From Rhizomucor pusillus (lineage: Eukaryota; Mucoromycota; Mucoromycetes; Mucorales; Lichtheimiaceae): a stretch of 64,000 nt of DNA. The notes under the pieces were generated by a model that had not been told where the DNA came from, made no database searches, and saw only the letters and a program-made list of their open reading frames with translations. Every line of letters starts with the position of its first letter. The stretch's first letter is position 1. A program made the translations under genes and the position numbers. Below are positions 32,700 through 46,500 of the stretch, piece by piece. The stretch covers positions 40,330-104,329 of the forward strand of contig FWWN02000652.1 of NCBI GenBank assembly GCA_900175165.2, written 5' to 3'.

Positions 32700-34178
32700 T
32701 TACAAGTGGTCTGGGTCCATTTGATGCATGAGTTTGTCGAGTTCCCAGTCCTCCATGTCTGGATTGGCGGCAAGGCGCGATGTGGCGCCATCCTGGCTAT
32801 CCGCCAGCTGTGCGACCCGACAGATCTGATCAAAGCTGAAATCGGTGAAGCGACCATAGAGGTTCATGCGGCGCCAGACATATTGCATACGAGTGTTTGG
32901 ACTCTCTGGTGGCTCGGTCTCCTTCTCGGGAGCAGCCGTTTCAAGATCCTTGCTAGAGCCTTCATTCGCGCTGCCGCTGGCGAACGCAGACTCGGACAAG
33001 TACTCGCCCAAATCATCGCTCATCGTATCATGAGTGCTGGACGGGCTAAACTGAACATACATGGCTGTTGGCGACTTTGGCGGAGATGCGACTTTGGACC
33101 GTTGTTCATCGACCACCTGCCGATGTTGCTGCTGCTGGTGTTGCTGCGGCGGTGAGCGTGTTTGGTGTTGCATTTGTTGTGGCCGCTGTGGTTGGACCTG
33201 TTGAGTTTGAGACTGACGTTGTTGTTGCTGTTGTTGAGGGATGGGTTGGGGTAAAATTCGTACGGGCTTCTTTGCAGGTGCAGGAGCAATAGGTACGGGT
33301 CGACGCTGGTGATTATGATGATGGTTGGAAGATGAGGATAATGCTGGTGATAAGGATGAGGAGGATGACGAAAAAGACGATGTAGATTGCTGCAGCGGTG
33401 CTCCAAGTGTCAAAAATGGTGCTAGGGAAGGCGATGTCGAATGATGTTGCGGTGGTTGCCACGCTGGCGATGGTTGCGGTGACAATACAAGCCAACTGTC
33501 TACGGGAATGCCTTTCACGGTGCACAATTCAGATTTCAGTCGATCCACGACAGCGCGTAAATATTGAATTTCTTGCGTCAATTGCGACACAGTGTGTGCA
33601 TGGCTTTCTTGCATTCGCCGCATCTTCATCTCTAAATCGCGGACATATCGTTCTTTGCGTTCTCTAAATGCGCGCTGGGCTGCCCGGTTCTGGACTTTGC
33701 GTTTTATCTTTGGATCTTCATCTGCTTGCTATGGTGCCGTAAGTTCTTACAAATGCTTCGTATAATATAGATAGTTGGTCCCTGCGTACCTCAGAAACAT
33801 CGTTTGCAAGCGGCTTTCGTCCTGGCTTTTTGTTTGGTTCAAGTTGTCCTGCCGCTCTTCAATCAGCGACACATTCGTACAGAAAAGGCTATTTTTCTCA
33901 CGAATTATGACTCACCATGTTGTAAAAATTCAATTAAAAGATTCTGTGTTGCATCCATGTTGTCTTTTAGAGGAAGGGACGGTTGAGAATTGGACAATAT
34001 GTAACAGGAGCAAACAAGACAACTTACTTGTTTCGTCTCTCGGAGGAATTGGTGGGGAGTTAGCCCGTTTACGTTTATTTTGTTCGCAGTTGCCAACAGG
34101 TGCACTGACAGAGCTTGAGGAAGAGAGGTATATCGGTCCAGCCTCGTTGGTTAAGCAAGAAGGACGATCGTCCAGCAT
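32700..34178 (-). CDS. Pap1/Yap1-type bZIP transcription factor
   Basis: Four exons (34178-34028, 33963-33916, 33854-33790, 33728-32700) encode 430 aa. The basic region KIKRKVQNRAAQRAFRERKE contains N-x2-A-Q-x2-FR, the signature of the fungal Pap1/Yap1 (AP-1-like) subgroup. A leucine-zipper-like helix follows (VRDLEMKMRRMQ, VSQLTQEIQYLRAVVDRLKS). The remainder is a long Gln/Ser/Pro-rich region. The C-terminus is Trp/Asp-rich (RRMNLYGRFTDFSFDQICRV, then PDMEDWELDKLMHQMDPDHL), as in an activation domain. I see no Cys-rich redox domain like that of Yap1, so oxidant sensing by that mechanism is not supported. The gene converges on the P450 copies. The N-terminal exons are short and their junctions less certain than the bZIP exon. 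Confidence 0.85.
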
Positions 34179-35337
34179 GTCGAAAGGCAGAGTAAAAAGA
34201 CAGTGAAAAAGGGTAACAAGGAGGAAGGTAACCGCGGGAAAATACTCCACCAGCATCTCAGACCTTATCTTTTTTGGAGTAAAAAGATCGAGAAGCGTTT
34301 TGTGTCACGGACCTTTTCCTTTCTACTTTGATAACGGAAGATATCGCTTCGTATCTGTTTATGCACTTCCGGTGTACATATACGCCTGTGGTACTAAAAT
34401 CAGATAGCTGTTGTTTGTTGCAAAGACTCTATCCACCATATGCACACATACATATATTTACTGGTTTCAGAACTGGGAACCGGGCAGGAGCCCCGCCGAA
34501 TTCTCGATTCATTGTCCTCGGACAGCTTGACGGAGATTTTCATGTCAGCCATCATCCAAGTCTCGGACCGCATAGTGATTTGCCCGTCCCACCTTGCCAC
34601 GCGTACGTCTCTTACAAGATATTAGGGCAGATAGCAGTCATTAACGGATAGACAATAAATTCTATGTCATTGATGTAGAGGAGACCGAGAATGTGGGTTA
34701 CAACACAAAGGTATGCGTTCAAATAGAGACATTTATAACAGATCCAGCGATGCTATGCGAGCGACAACGATAAAAGCAAGACATCATTTTCTTTGTATCC
34801 CATCCTTTGTTCAATTGCAGATAATCGTTTGATTGTCCCGTTCGGTAAGCGGGTTAAATCTCTTCGTCACACCTTCGCTGCTTAAACTGATTTCCAAACT
34901 CTTAACAGTAACCGCTATGTTGTACACTCCTGAAATTGTCACACTTCGCGCATATAGAGATAATGTGCAAGACATCCCCATTTTTCCTTTCCTCTTTTTC
35001 ACTTATTTTTACGTTTGCCGCTAATCTGTAGTATTAGTATTATTTTACATCTTCTTTTATATTCTTATATTTATCGAAATCAATACGCACGGTTATTTTG
35101 TGCTCTGTTTTACATAATTTCCACAGCTTAACGATAGCATGGGCTGAACGATCGATAGAATGGGCGACAGAATGCTTGTAAACTCAACAAAGTGCCTGGT
35201 GGGTGTTTAATGCATGCAACAAGAGGTTGGATTTATCATTTTTGGGAGACGAAAGCAATGGATGTCCTCGTTTCTGTCAAGATCTCTGTCAGCTGTCCAA
35301 GTCGTATTTAATAGTAGCATTTTTATGCTTTTTTTCC
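34179..35337. other. intergenic, nothing supported
   Basis: This stretch holds the bZIP promoter and the 3' side of the TatD gene. Around 34470-34620 one plus-strand frame (LGTGQEPRRILDSLSSDSLT) reads plausibly but has no start or continuation. Confidence 0.5.
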
Positions 35338-36731
35338 TTATTGTGATATCGTTGTTGTGCCATCTACGGATTCTTTCGGGAAGAACACTCTACAAGTATT
35401 TTCATATACTTTTTCAGCCAGTTCTTGCGGGTTCAGGCCGTGAATAGCCGCCACAACATGCAGCACAAGTCTGTCATGTTTCTTTTTCAGATACGAATCG
35501 AAAAATCCTCGGAATTCTTGAAACTTACCCCATGGCGCATGGCTCGCATCGATTCTTGACCATGCTACCCATTTCGAATTTTTCCTTTTTCTTCTGTGGA
35601 GGAGAATAAACGGCTTGTTCCTCCTTGGATAAATTTGCGAGATACTTGTATGATGCATGTGTTGGTCGGATTTCGCACCACGGTGCATCTATAGAAGGCA
35701 CGCTTAATCATATGAACCTTTATAATTTACACACAAAAGATATACCTGTTTCCAGCATAATTCTGTCCAATGGGATTTCTTTAACTGCGGCCAAATTTTC
35801 TTCCGTTTTGAGAGAGCAACCATTCACACCAATGTAAAGATCTAATTCCAACAGCTTTTTCATCTCTTCCACTGTGCCCGTAAAAGAATGAACAACACCG
35901 TTAGTGAATCGATGGCGGTTGGCTCTGACCATTTGTGTGGCATTGGTTAAGGATAAAGATATAAAGATAACAGTACTTTTCCTCAATCGTTAGCCGTATG
36001 TCAGTAAAAGGATATCATAAAAGTCGCCGTCCGTGTTACGGTTGTGAAGGAACAAGGGCAGCTTAGTCTTTTCTGCGAGATCAAACTGTACTTGGAAATA
36101 CTTCTTTTGCACTTCCTTTGGACAGAATATGAGACGATCATAGTCTTCAATGCGTTGTTAGTAATATTGGAGCTGCGATGCCCAAGCAATATGTCAATCT
36201 CCATACCAAGACCGCATTCGCCAATAGCAACGACGTGCTCGGGATGATCTTGGATCACCTTGGCAAGCTTTTCCAAATATCCTTGAGGCCCGTCTTGATC
36301 ATTCTCAAATTCTTCGCAGCGAGTTGGGTGGCAGCCAACGGTAGAGTACAGTGACGGTGCGCCTAAACTTACTAAGTATGCGGCAACAGGTTAAAATATC
36401 ACATTTTGCAACGTGTACCTTTGTGTTCTTTAATAATATCTATAGCTTCTTTTGATTCGGCGAGGTTGGTGCCTGTTACAATGATCCTTTTCACACCCGC
36501 GTTCTTTGCTCTCTCGAGTACCAAGTGAAGATCATCTTGGGATTCGCAATCAGTATCTCTGTTCGAGTTTTATGTATCGTTATTTCGGTACCTGCGTGTG
36601 CCTGCTTGCCTCTGTACACGCCTCTGAACATGCCATCAGTCAAATTGGCACCAATGTCTACACAGATCAAGCGTCAGTTTAGCATTTTGTAGGTTTACGT
36701 AGATCTAATACTTACCTATAAGCTTCGCCAT
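35338..36731 (-). CDS. TatD-family metal-dependent nuclease
   Basis: Eight exons (36731-36716, 36657-36592, 36535-36419, 36362-36207, 36144-36016, 35934-35746, 35688-35529, 35470-35338) encode 321 aa. TatD enzymes are metal-dependent 3'-5' DNA/RNA exonucleases of the amidohydrolase superfamily. All metal-site blocks are readable: [58 protein letters not shown] and METDAPWCE in its local form LETDAPWCE. The tail reads [16 protein letters not shown], also typical. Exon 1 is only 16 nt. The intron between exons 5 and 6 is AT-AC, not GT-AG (see separate entry); without it the conserved [13 protein letters not shown] join is lost. A 56-nt intron after GKQAHA removes an otherwise unexplained insertion. 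Confidence 0.92.
35935..36015 (-). other. U12-type AT-AC intron in the TatD gene
   Basis: On the minus strand the intron begins ATATCCTTTT, a perfect U12 AT-AC donor. It ends CCACAC after a branch-like TATCCTTAACC with the branch adenosine about 12 nt from the 3' end. It is 81 nt long and lies in phase 1. No GT-AG alternative joins DGDFY to MVRANRHRF in frame. Confidence 0.85.
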
Positions 36732-37252
36732 TCTACTCATTCACAATAGCAGTTTGAGTTTTGCGCCAGAAAAATCCACGAGAAGCGCGGAACCAGTGTG
36801 TTCTTCTAGAGTTCATGCAACGTGAGACCATACTCATATTCCACCTCCTTTTTATCGTTCATATAGATGTGTCATCTATCATAGTGCTTATGCATTTTTA
36901 TTAAGTAATCAAAGTACAATCGCATGGCGTTGTCAGAAGCATATCTCTGTGACACGTTGTAGCATTGATGGTTGCCTTGCACCCGAAGCAACAGAATTTT
37001 TGATCTATATCCTAGCACAGCAGCATCCATCCTTGATCCTGTATTGTACGGCAAAATGATATGATTTATTCTACCGGGGAGATTCATTCCACATGGACAC
37101 ACACTTTTATTATCTGTGCTTTTCCCACATTACACATGAAGTTCGTGTCACCTAGACAATTTTCGCCTATGAAACCTATAGCACTTCTGTTTTCACTTGC
37201 TTTTCCACTTTTCATCTTTGCAAAGCTGCTGACATAGATCGTCCCATTTGCA
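36732..37252. other. divergent promoter region
   Basis: The shared upstream region of TatD (minus) and IML2 (plus). No coding frame is supported. Confidence 0.5.
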
Positions 37253-40133
37253 ATGACGGAATCGATGCCATCAGAACTGACACCTGCAAACAAGGTCGAA
37301 CAGACGGCAGAGAACGGTCCGAGCACGAAGTCCGTGGACGACCTGTCCAAAGTTATGGGGACTCTTAAAACGAGTTTGCCGAACAAAGACAGCAGCAGCG
37401 AAGAGACGGCATCACCAGAGTCTACCGAGAAAGCAACTGAAGATACAATGCCGCCGCTTCCATCAGAGATCGATACCGTCAAGGCGAACGCGTTGAAGCA
37501 ATCTAGCGAGCCTGCCACGCCTGTACCTGGACAGTTTAGTCAGCGCGAAACTGTGCAAGAGCTCGATCTACCAGCGGATAAGAACATGGCAGATTATGTC
37601 ACCCCGCCAACTCCTGGAGAACGGCCTCAGCCAGAAGATCCACAGTTTCAAGTCATACAAGAAAAGTTCTTCAAAAAGCCAGTGATGCATGCAGAATTCG
37701 AGTACAGTCCGAATACTCTCAGCCCACGTGAACAGGAGCGACAAGGTATAAAGTGAAATGACGGAAAGGATGCTAGATAAAGAAATTGCTAAAAAGAAAA
37801 GAGAGTAGACGAGGCAATGCTGGAAGGCGTTAATGCACTCTTCAACAACAAGTTCAACGAAGCTCAGTCGATCTTTAAGTCACGGGCAAAGGAGTAAGAG
37901 AAAAAAATTATTAAATCTTGAAACGGCGGAACGTGCCAACTTAACGCCGTGGAAACTTTTGCAGTGATCCATTATATGAACTCGGTCTCGGAGCGATGTC
38001 GCTCATTCAAGGTAAATTGGATTAATGTTATGTCCTGGATATCGATGATCGTTTGTTGTTTATCAATGATAACACATAGCATTATCGGTAACAACTATGC
38101 TCTTGGACAGATGACAGAGTAGGTTGACTGACTGTTTGCAGACTTCAGATTACAAGGATATGGAAACAGCTATTAAAAAGCTGACAAAGACCTACGAGTT
38201 CGCTACGGGGCAGATCGAGGCAGCTTGGGCCAGGAAACCTTTGAAAGACACAGTAACCCATTATTTCAGCAACCTTTTGGGCACTAATCCTACAGGCTTA
38301 CCTACTAACACGCCGCCGTTGCCGTCGGAATCTTTGAAAAAACCTGACTTTTTGCCAAATGGAGCACTTAGAGCTCATGTCATCCGAGCAGAATGCTGCT
38401 TGCTAATGGCTATCCTGTACCTAACTCAAGAAACGGTCGTCGGCTACCTGAAAACAGGGCTTAATCTTCGCAGAGGTATTGTCCATTGTAAATTTGTCCA
38501 CAATTCTTGTTCTCAACAAATCGATAGCATACAGCAGCTACAGTCTTGTCTGGCAGGAGTACAAACGCATGGGTCAAGAGTTCAATCGGTACATGGACAA
38601 AGACACTATATCAGCCATCCAATTCGGGTAGGTACCTGCATGGATATCCAAAACAATTCTCGGTTTAATTACTCGTTATTTTTTCTCAGTATCGGCTCCG
38701 TTCACTTGCTGCTATCTTCTCTTCCACCGAAAATATTAAAAATCGTTTCTGCGTTTGGGTGGAATGCAGATAAGCATCTTGGTATTGCTCTGTTAAAGCT
38801 TTGCATGGAAGGAAAGCGTATTCGGTCCCCGCTAGCTTCCATAATGTAAGTTCGTTTTCCGTGTATTTTTCCAATAGATAGTTGTTTGCTAACTGTAAGA
38901 TCCGCTGTTAGGTTACTCATGTACCATGTAACCTTGATGTCTTACTGCCCAACAGTCATGAAGCGAGAGTTGATGCAACCGGCGATCGAAATTCTTCTCA
39001 GCGCACAGCAAACATATCCCAACTCTGCACTGTTTCTATACTATGCTGGCCGTCTTTCACGACTGACCAAGAATCTTCCTCTCTCTACGCAATCTTTCAA
39101 CTTTGCATTTGAAGTCAGCCAAGAAGGAGCCTGGGCTCAGGCAACCATGGGCAACTTGGCAACATACGAACTAGCGTTCAACTGCATCGTAGGCCTTGAC
39201 TGGGCCACAGCATCTTTACGGGTGATGGAGCTAGAAAACAAGTACGGATCCAAAGCATTCATAAAATACTTTTACGGTGCATGCATGGAGCAGCTCGGAA
39301 ACCGCACAGAAGCAATCCTGGCTTTCGCCGAAGTACCAAAACTCGTTTCAACCAAACGGAAAGCCCAGATGGAAGGCTTCCTCAAAAGTCGGGTGGAGTT
39401 CTTTGAACTAAGTGGATACCAAGATATGGATTACAGTCTTCCAGGATTTGAGATCCTGTATCTCTGGAACTTGTTCCCGTGCATGAAGCAGCAAGTTCTG
39501 GAGCAATGCTTAGACCAGATTGATGCAACTCTAAACATTATCTACCGGCGAGAAAAGAAGGAATATGAAGTCCGTGCTGTCGAACTAGCACCTGACCTGG
39601 CACCTCCAGATTACTATGATCAACGTGCAGTGCTCCTCGTCATCAAGTCGCACATCCTCTCTTGCTTGAATAGGAGCCAAGAGGCTATACCCCACCTTAA
39701 CTGGATTATAGACCACAAGGATCGTATCAAGTATTCAACATGGGTCATACCCTATACATACTGGTAATCTTTCGCACAGGGTTGTTTTATTTTTGGATTC
39801 GGTTTATTGATGAATATACAGGGAATCCGGTATAGTCTCCTGGTTCTTGGATAACGCTAAACGAGCGAGAGGTCTTTGGGAAACAGCCTTAACTCATACT
39901 GGCTATGAGTTTGAATACAGACTAGCAATTGTAAGTATGTTTTCGACGAATGCTATAAAGGACAAGTAAATTGAATTTATATCCCTTGTTAGCAACTCAA
40001 CCTCGCTATTCACCACGCTATCGAGCTAGGCGTACCAGAACACGACATGAAGATACCAAAAGGCAAGACGAATCACGGACGGAAACGATTGCCGCTTGCA
40101 AATAAGAATCCCAACAGTGAATTAGCTGAATAA
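37253..40133 (+). CDS. IML2: IML2/TTC39-family outer-membrane and inclusion-body protein
   Basis: Ten exons (37253-37745, 37806-37893, 37965-38011, 38080-38087, 38142-38475, 38528-38627, 38690-38845, 38912-39763, 39822-39930, 39993-40133) keep phase. Exon 4 is an 8-nt micro-exon (CATTATCG) needed to join MSLIQ to TSDYKDMETAIKKL. The N-terminal ~165 residues are acidic and disordered. The remainder is the IML2/TTC39 domain: DEAMLEGVNALFNNKFNEAQ, ALRAHVIRAECCLLMAILYL, GWNADKHLGIALLKLCM, FLYYAGRLSRLTKNLPLS, and late TPR-like repeats ending GVPEHDMKIP. In yeast Iml2 is linked to lipid-droplet-dependent clearance of inclusion bodies. Family recognition rests on overall domain layout and motifs. 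Confidence 0.88.
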
Positions 40134-40257
40134 AATTGGAATCCTTGTTGCTATGTGACAGCCTGGTGCAATATTTACAGATAGAAAGCATGACTAAAAG
40201 AAGGCATTGGGCATATTGGTGGTATCGTATCATGTGACAGTTAAGGATGAAGAGGAA

Positions 40258-41149
40258 CTATGATGATGAGGAAGCACTGGCAGCACCAGCGGACGATGAC
40301 GACGAGCGCTGCATAGATTGCAACAGGTCCTGGAGATCATCGTATTGACTTATGCATCGTGGGATACTCTAAGCACGAGGAGTGTGAGCGCCTGATAGTC
40401 TTCTCTATCGTTTGCTGCAGTTACCTTTTCCAGCCTCTCTAAAATATCCATGACATCGTTGTAATCTTCCGTCAAAGTAGGCACGTCAGGCTCAGATGGC
40501 AACGGTCCTTCTTCTACAAACATTGCAAACTTTATAAATAAAAAGGTCCTGCTTCCGGAAAATGCATATACAAATCTTTCGATATTCACCTCGCTGAATC
40601 CCAGGAATATCGACTGTCGTTTCGAGATTCACGTCTGTTTCTGATGCTTGCTTTTCTGTCATTTCTTGAATAAGCAGCTGCATTTCCTGCGGTATCTTTT
40701 TGCGCATTTCAACAATTTCCGCAATGTAGTCTTTAAGTTCTTTCTCTTTCTGATTCACTTCCTCTTGGAGTTTCTCATCGAACGATTCTGCCAAAAATTC
40801 TTAATCACTTTCATTTTTTTCCTGCCATCTGGTAAAGATATCAAATTTACCACAGTCGAAATCGACCACGTCTGAACAGTCCTTATTCTGCACTGTCATA
40901 TTCAAACTTGCAGTCTTGGCCACGTCCTTCATATACTAAAGTCGTCTGTTGTTAACGCTGACGCGATCCCTCGATATTCGCAAGAGCAATTACATTCTCC
41001 ATTTCTTCTCTGAGCAGTCGGGTCTCATTTGAATTGAGCTTTTTGGACTTGATCTGCTCGTCAATGAGCTCCAAGCTGGCCTCGTTGATAATATTCAGTA
41101 AATGGTACAAATCATCGACGGTGTCCATCTGTATTTTCTGCAAATCCAT
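40258..41149 (-). CDS. NSL1: Mis14/Nsl1-like kinetochore protein (probable)
   Basis: Five exons (41149-40994, 40935-40851, 40787-40590, 40513-40425, 40368-40258) encode 212 aa. The body reads DFDCESFDEKLQEEVNQKEK, then ELKDYIAEIVEMRKKIPQEM. This resembles the Mis14 domain, in which FDxxLxxxV precedes a helical stretch ending in R-x3-P. Nsl1/Mis14 is a subunit of the Mis12/MIND complex that links inner and outer kinetochore. Later parts are helical (DVMDILERLEKSIPRCISQY) and the end is a Ser/Ala run. An apparent in-frame TAA at 40801-40803 lies inside a 63-nt intron with proper GTAAAT...CAG borders, so the gene is intact. The family call is moderate; a different coiled-coil complex subunit is possible. 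Confidence 0.6.
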
Positions 41150-41259
41150 TATGCGTCGTGTGTGCCGTGAGTTAAGCGGGAAAGCGGGGATAACGACAAT
41201 GGCAAGGAAAAAAAAATTTGGGGAGGAAGCCTTTTCCTACTGATCGATCTGCACATAAC

Positions 41260-42541
<1,282 letters not shown>

Positions 42542-43531
42542 AAGTTTTGGATTTATTTCTAGTTATGTAATCCCACCTCAGCATACACGTCCTGATTCAC
42601 ACTGATCCATTTTGCATAATCAATGACAAGATATTGCAAAAACTCCGTTTATTGTTAATGTGTCATAGTGGATGTATCGAACAATATTGCTGAGATGACT
42701 TACAGATCAAAGCAATTCGTAGAGATCAAATATCAGACTTATTCATCAGCCGAAAGAAGAACAATGGAATCATGAGTAGATGCCATCGGTCTCTGAGCTA
42801 TCCCGGTTGCTGCTACCAAGAAGCATACTAATGTTTGTGATCGATAAGGAATAGATGTTTTTCCGAGTCCTGGTGATACAAGAGAAAATGGGACAATGGT
42901 TTAAGCGGAGCGAATATCTCCATATATGTTGAAATTGTGGAAACTATACAAACGACGGAGAGAATTCTGCATCAGTTTCCAGCTCTGCTGTCACTGTTAG
43001 TTTGTTGCAAGTCATGTAAATCCGTATACAGTTGACATGCTTTTTGATCCGTCCCACAGAGGGAAAGAATTCCCAATCTGGGCAGTCGAGCTTGCACCGT
43101 ACCACCGCGCTCGGCCGATAGTATTTCCGTGATCCGACATCCAAACAGAGAAACCCACCGTGGAAGATATTTCTTTGTGTTACCTTTGCCAACGGAAGGA
43201 GTTTGCTGATTCCTCCGCGATTGTCTGTGTTTTCCCTTTGATACAATGTGTTTTACGACAAATACCAAGTAGAAATTGAGTATGCATACAAGTGCAAATC
43301 GTTCTTTGTTGTCTAAAGCAGCAGTTCCAAGTACAAACCATCTTTGAGCTGCGTCGTTACGTCGTTTCACACATTTCTATGAATGACAAATGCTGATATG
43401 ACTTGTCTGAGCAGGAAAAAAAAAGGACAGGCAATGCAATGCGCCGAAAGACCGCATACGAGGACCCCGTATAAAAACGGAACACATTTTGTGATCTACG
43501 CACGCAGACATCTTTTTTTCGTGTTCCCTTC
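42542..43531. other. intergenic, nothing recognised
   Basis: Separates TRM61 from the ABC transporter. Apart from a TATA-like element near its end, I see no gene; the minus-strand open frames of about 100-160 codons have no recognisable content. Confidence 0.5.
43470..43477 (+). promoter_or_regulatory. TATA box of the ABC transporter gene
   Basis: TATAAAAA lies 62 bases upstream of the ATG at 43532, preceded by a G/C-rich stretch. Position and sequence fit a fungal TATA element of an inducible gene. Confidence 0.55.
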
Positions 43532-46500
43532 ATGACGGTCTCCAGCTCTGACTCGTCAAAAAGCATCTCTGCAGATGCAGAAGATGCTAAACAGGCTCCT
43601 TTGTCAGCATCTTTCCCATCCTCGCAGCCCGTCACTTCAAAGACCAAGGACAACAAGAAGAAAAAGGAGAAGCAGCCATCAGTTTCGGTCATCAAATTAT
43701 TTCGATTCGCGACATTCAAAGATACCATTATGATTATCATTGCATTAATCACTTCAGCATACGCGGGCGCGATTATGCCTGTATCCATCATCATCTTTGG
43801 CGACTTTCTTCGCAACCTAGCAAGTGCACTCAGCGACCCTTCAGCCATTCTTGATCAAACCAGACCAATGATCCTCATACTTGTCTACCTGGGTACTTCC
43901 GTGCTTGTGGCAGCATACATTGGAAACTGTTTCTGGATCATAACTGGCGAGAATCAAACTCGACGTATTCGAATGTTGTATCTGCATGCGGTGCTGCGGC
44001 AAGACATGAGCTGGTTCGATTATGCGGCAGACGGATCCCTGAACACACGACTGGCAACTGATACCCAGACAATTGAAGACGGTATCTCTGACAAGTTTGG
44101 CATTTTTGTCATATGCTTGTCGCAGTTCGTTACCGGATACATTGTAGCATTTGTCAAAGGATGGAAGATGGCCCTGGTGATGCTCGCAACAGCTCCTCTG
44201 CTTGTAGTTACAGGTGCTTCGATGGGTATCCTGACTACTAAGCTTACACTTAGGGTGCAAGATGCTTACGCAGATGCAGGGTCTGTTGCTGAGCAAGTAT
44301 TTGCAGGTCTTCGCACGGTATATACATTTAACCTGCAGGAGAAATTTGCTCAACTTTATGAGAAAAATCTGGTCAAGGCACGAGGAATTGGCATCAAACG
44401 AGGTCTCGTACTTGGTGTCGGCTTTGGAACATTCTTCTTTGTCCTCTTTTGCACTTATGCTCTCGCGTTCTGGTTCGGTTCCAGGCAAGTCAAGAGCGGT
44501 GAAATGGATGGACCAGGTGTCTTGGTCGTATTCATGTCTATGATGATGGGCTCGTTTGCACTCCTCCAACTTCCTCCCAATCTTTCTGCCGTCTCTTCAG
44601 CATGCGGCGCTGCCTACAGAATCTACAACACAATCGATCGCGTGCCTGATATTGATCCTGACCGCAAGGACGGCCTTGCGCCAACTTCTTTGCGTGGAGA
44701 GATAGAGTTCCGCAACGTAAAGTTCAAATATCCTACTCGTCCCGATCTCGTTATCCTCAAGGATCTTTCTCTCAAGATCAAGCCCGGTATGACCGTTGCT
44801 TTCGTGGGCCCTTCCGGTTCAGGCAAATCAACCACTGTCCAGCTTATTCAGCGTTTCTACGACCCATTGGAAGGCCAAGTCCTCTTGGATGGCAATGATA
44901 TCAAAGATGTCAACGTTCGCTGGCTCCGTGACCAGATAGGTGTTGTCAGTCAAGAACCTGTCCTTTTCAATATGACTATTCGCCAAAATCTCTTGATGGG
45001 TGTCAGCAATCCGGATTCAGTCTCACAAGAAGAGATTGTCGCTGCTTGCAAAAAGGCAAATTGTCACTCTTTCATCTCTCAGCTGCCTCAAGGATATTCT
45101 ACGCTTATTGCCGGTGGAGGTATGCTTTCTGGTGGTCAAAAGCAACGTATTGCCATTGCACGTGCTATATTGAAGAACCCTACTATTTTGCTGCTCGATG
45201 AGGTAATTGCTTGATTATATACAAGCTGACCTATAACCAACTGTTGCCAATTCTATTATTTATCTCTAGGCCACCTCTGCCCTTGACACCCAGTCAGAAA
45301 GACTAGTACAACGTGCCTTGGATGCTGCTGCTGTGAACCGCACGACTATAGTTATTGCTCACCGTCTGTCCACGATTCGCAACGCCGATTTGATCGTGGT
45401 TATGCAAAAAGGCGAGCTCGTGGAGCAGGGTACTCACCAAGAGCTGATTGAAAAAGGTGGAGTCTACGCCGATCTTGTCAAGAAACAAGAAATTACTCTC
45501 AAGAAGGAAGCACAGGAAGCAGCTCACGTTGACGAAGAAAGACTTTTGAAGCAAGAGAAGATCGCTATCCAGGACCAAATGAACGAAATCTCCCGCTTGG
45601 AAACCAACTTGTCTGAGAAGGAGCCAGTTATCACGATGAGACGGAAGAGTTCTGTTCCAACGGTTGATGCATTTGAACTTAAGATTCAGCGTCAAAAAGA
45701 ACTTAAAAAACAGGCCAAGAAAAAAGATGCACCTATTTTCAAGGTTCTCAAGCGCATGCGTCCAGAATGGCCACTGATGATCCTGGGTTGCTTCGGCGCA
45801 GCTGTTGCTGGCGTAATCTTCCCCATGTTTGCATTTCTATTTTCACAAACCATTGTTATATTGACTGATCCTACCAAGAAAGACGAGATTGATAAGGGAC
45901 CTGTCCAGGGCACAAACTTGTACGCTTTCTGCTTTGTTATCATCGCTCTCGGTGGACTTTTCGGCATGTCAGTGCAAACAGTATCCTTTGAAATTGCTGG
46001 AGAACGCTTCACTCGGCGGTTCCGTGCGGATGTCTTCCGTGCCTACATGCGACAAGAAGTTGGATTTTTTGATCGAGATGAAAATAACATGGGTGCTCTC
46101 ACAACGAAGCTCGCAGTGGACGCAAAGAATGTGAATGAACTGGTTACAAAGACTTGGGGAGATTTCTTGCAAGTCGTTGCTACAGCGTTGACTGGTACGT
46201 TGGAATGCTGCAATACTGTTGCTGTCCGTGTAATTAACAATTTTGGGCTATATGCATATGTATAGGACTTATCATTGCATTCTATTACAGCTGGCTGCTT
46301 ACCTTGATTATCTTGTGCTTGGCGCCCTTCCTCGTCATTGCCACCGGTTCACAGTCCAGAGTTCAGAAAGGTTTCGAAGACAATACAAAAAAAGCAAATG
46401 CACAGTGTGGCGAAGTAGCTGGAGAAGCTATCAAGGAAATTCGTACGGTTGCTGGTCTTAACAAGCAAGATTACTTTGAAGAGAAATACTATCGGGCGAC

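Noticed and set aside
36571..36591. 35-nt intron in TatD ending at the first AG after the GTACCG donor
   Set aside because: It is too short and leaves a DTDCES insertion absent from the family. The next AG gives a 56-nt intron and the expected [12 protein letters not shown] join.
40801..40803. In-frame TAA in the kinetochore gene, first taken as a pseudogene mark
   Set aside because: It lies within a 63-nt GTAAAT...CAG intron (40850-40788) that keeps phase, so the gene is intact.
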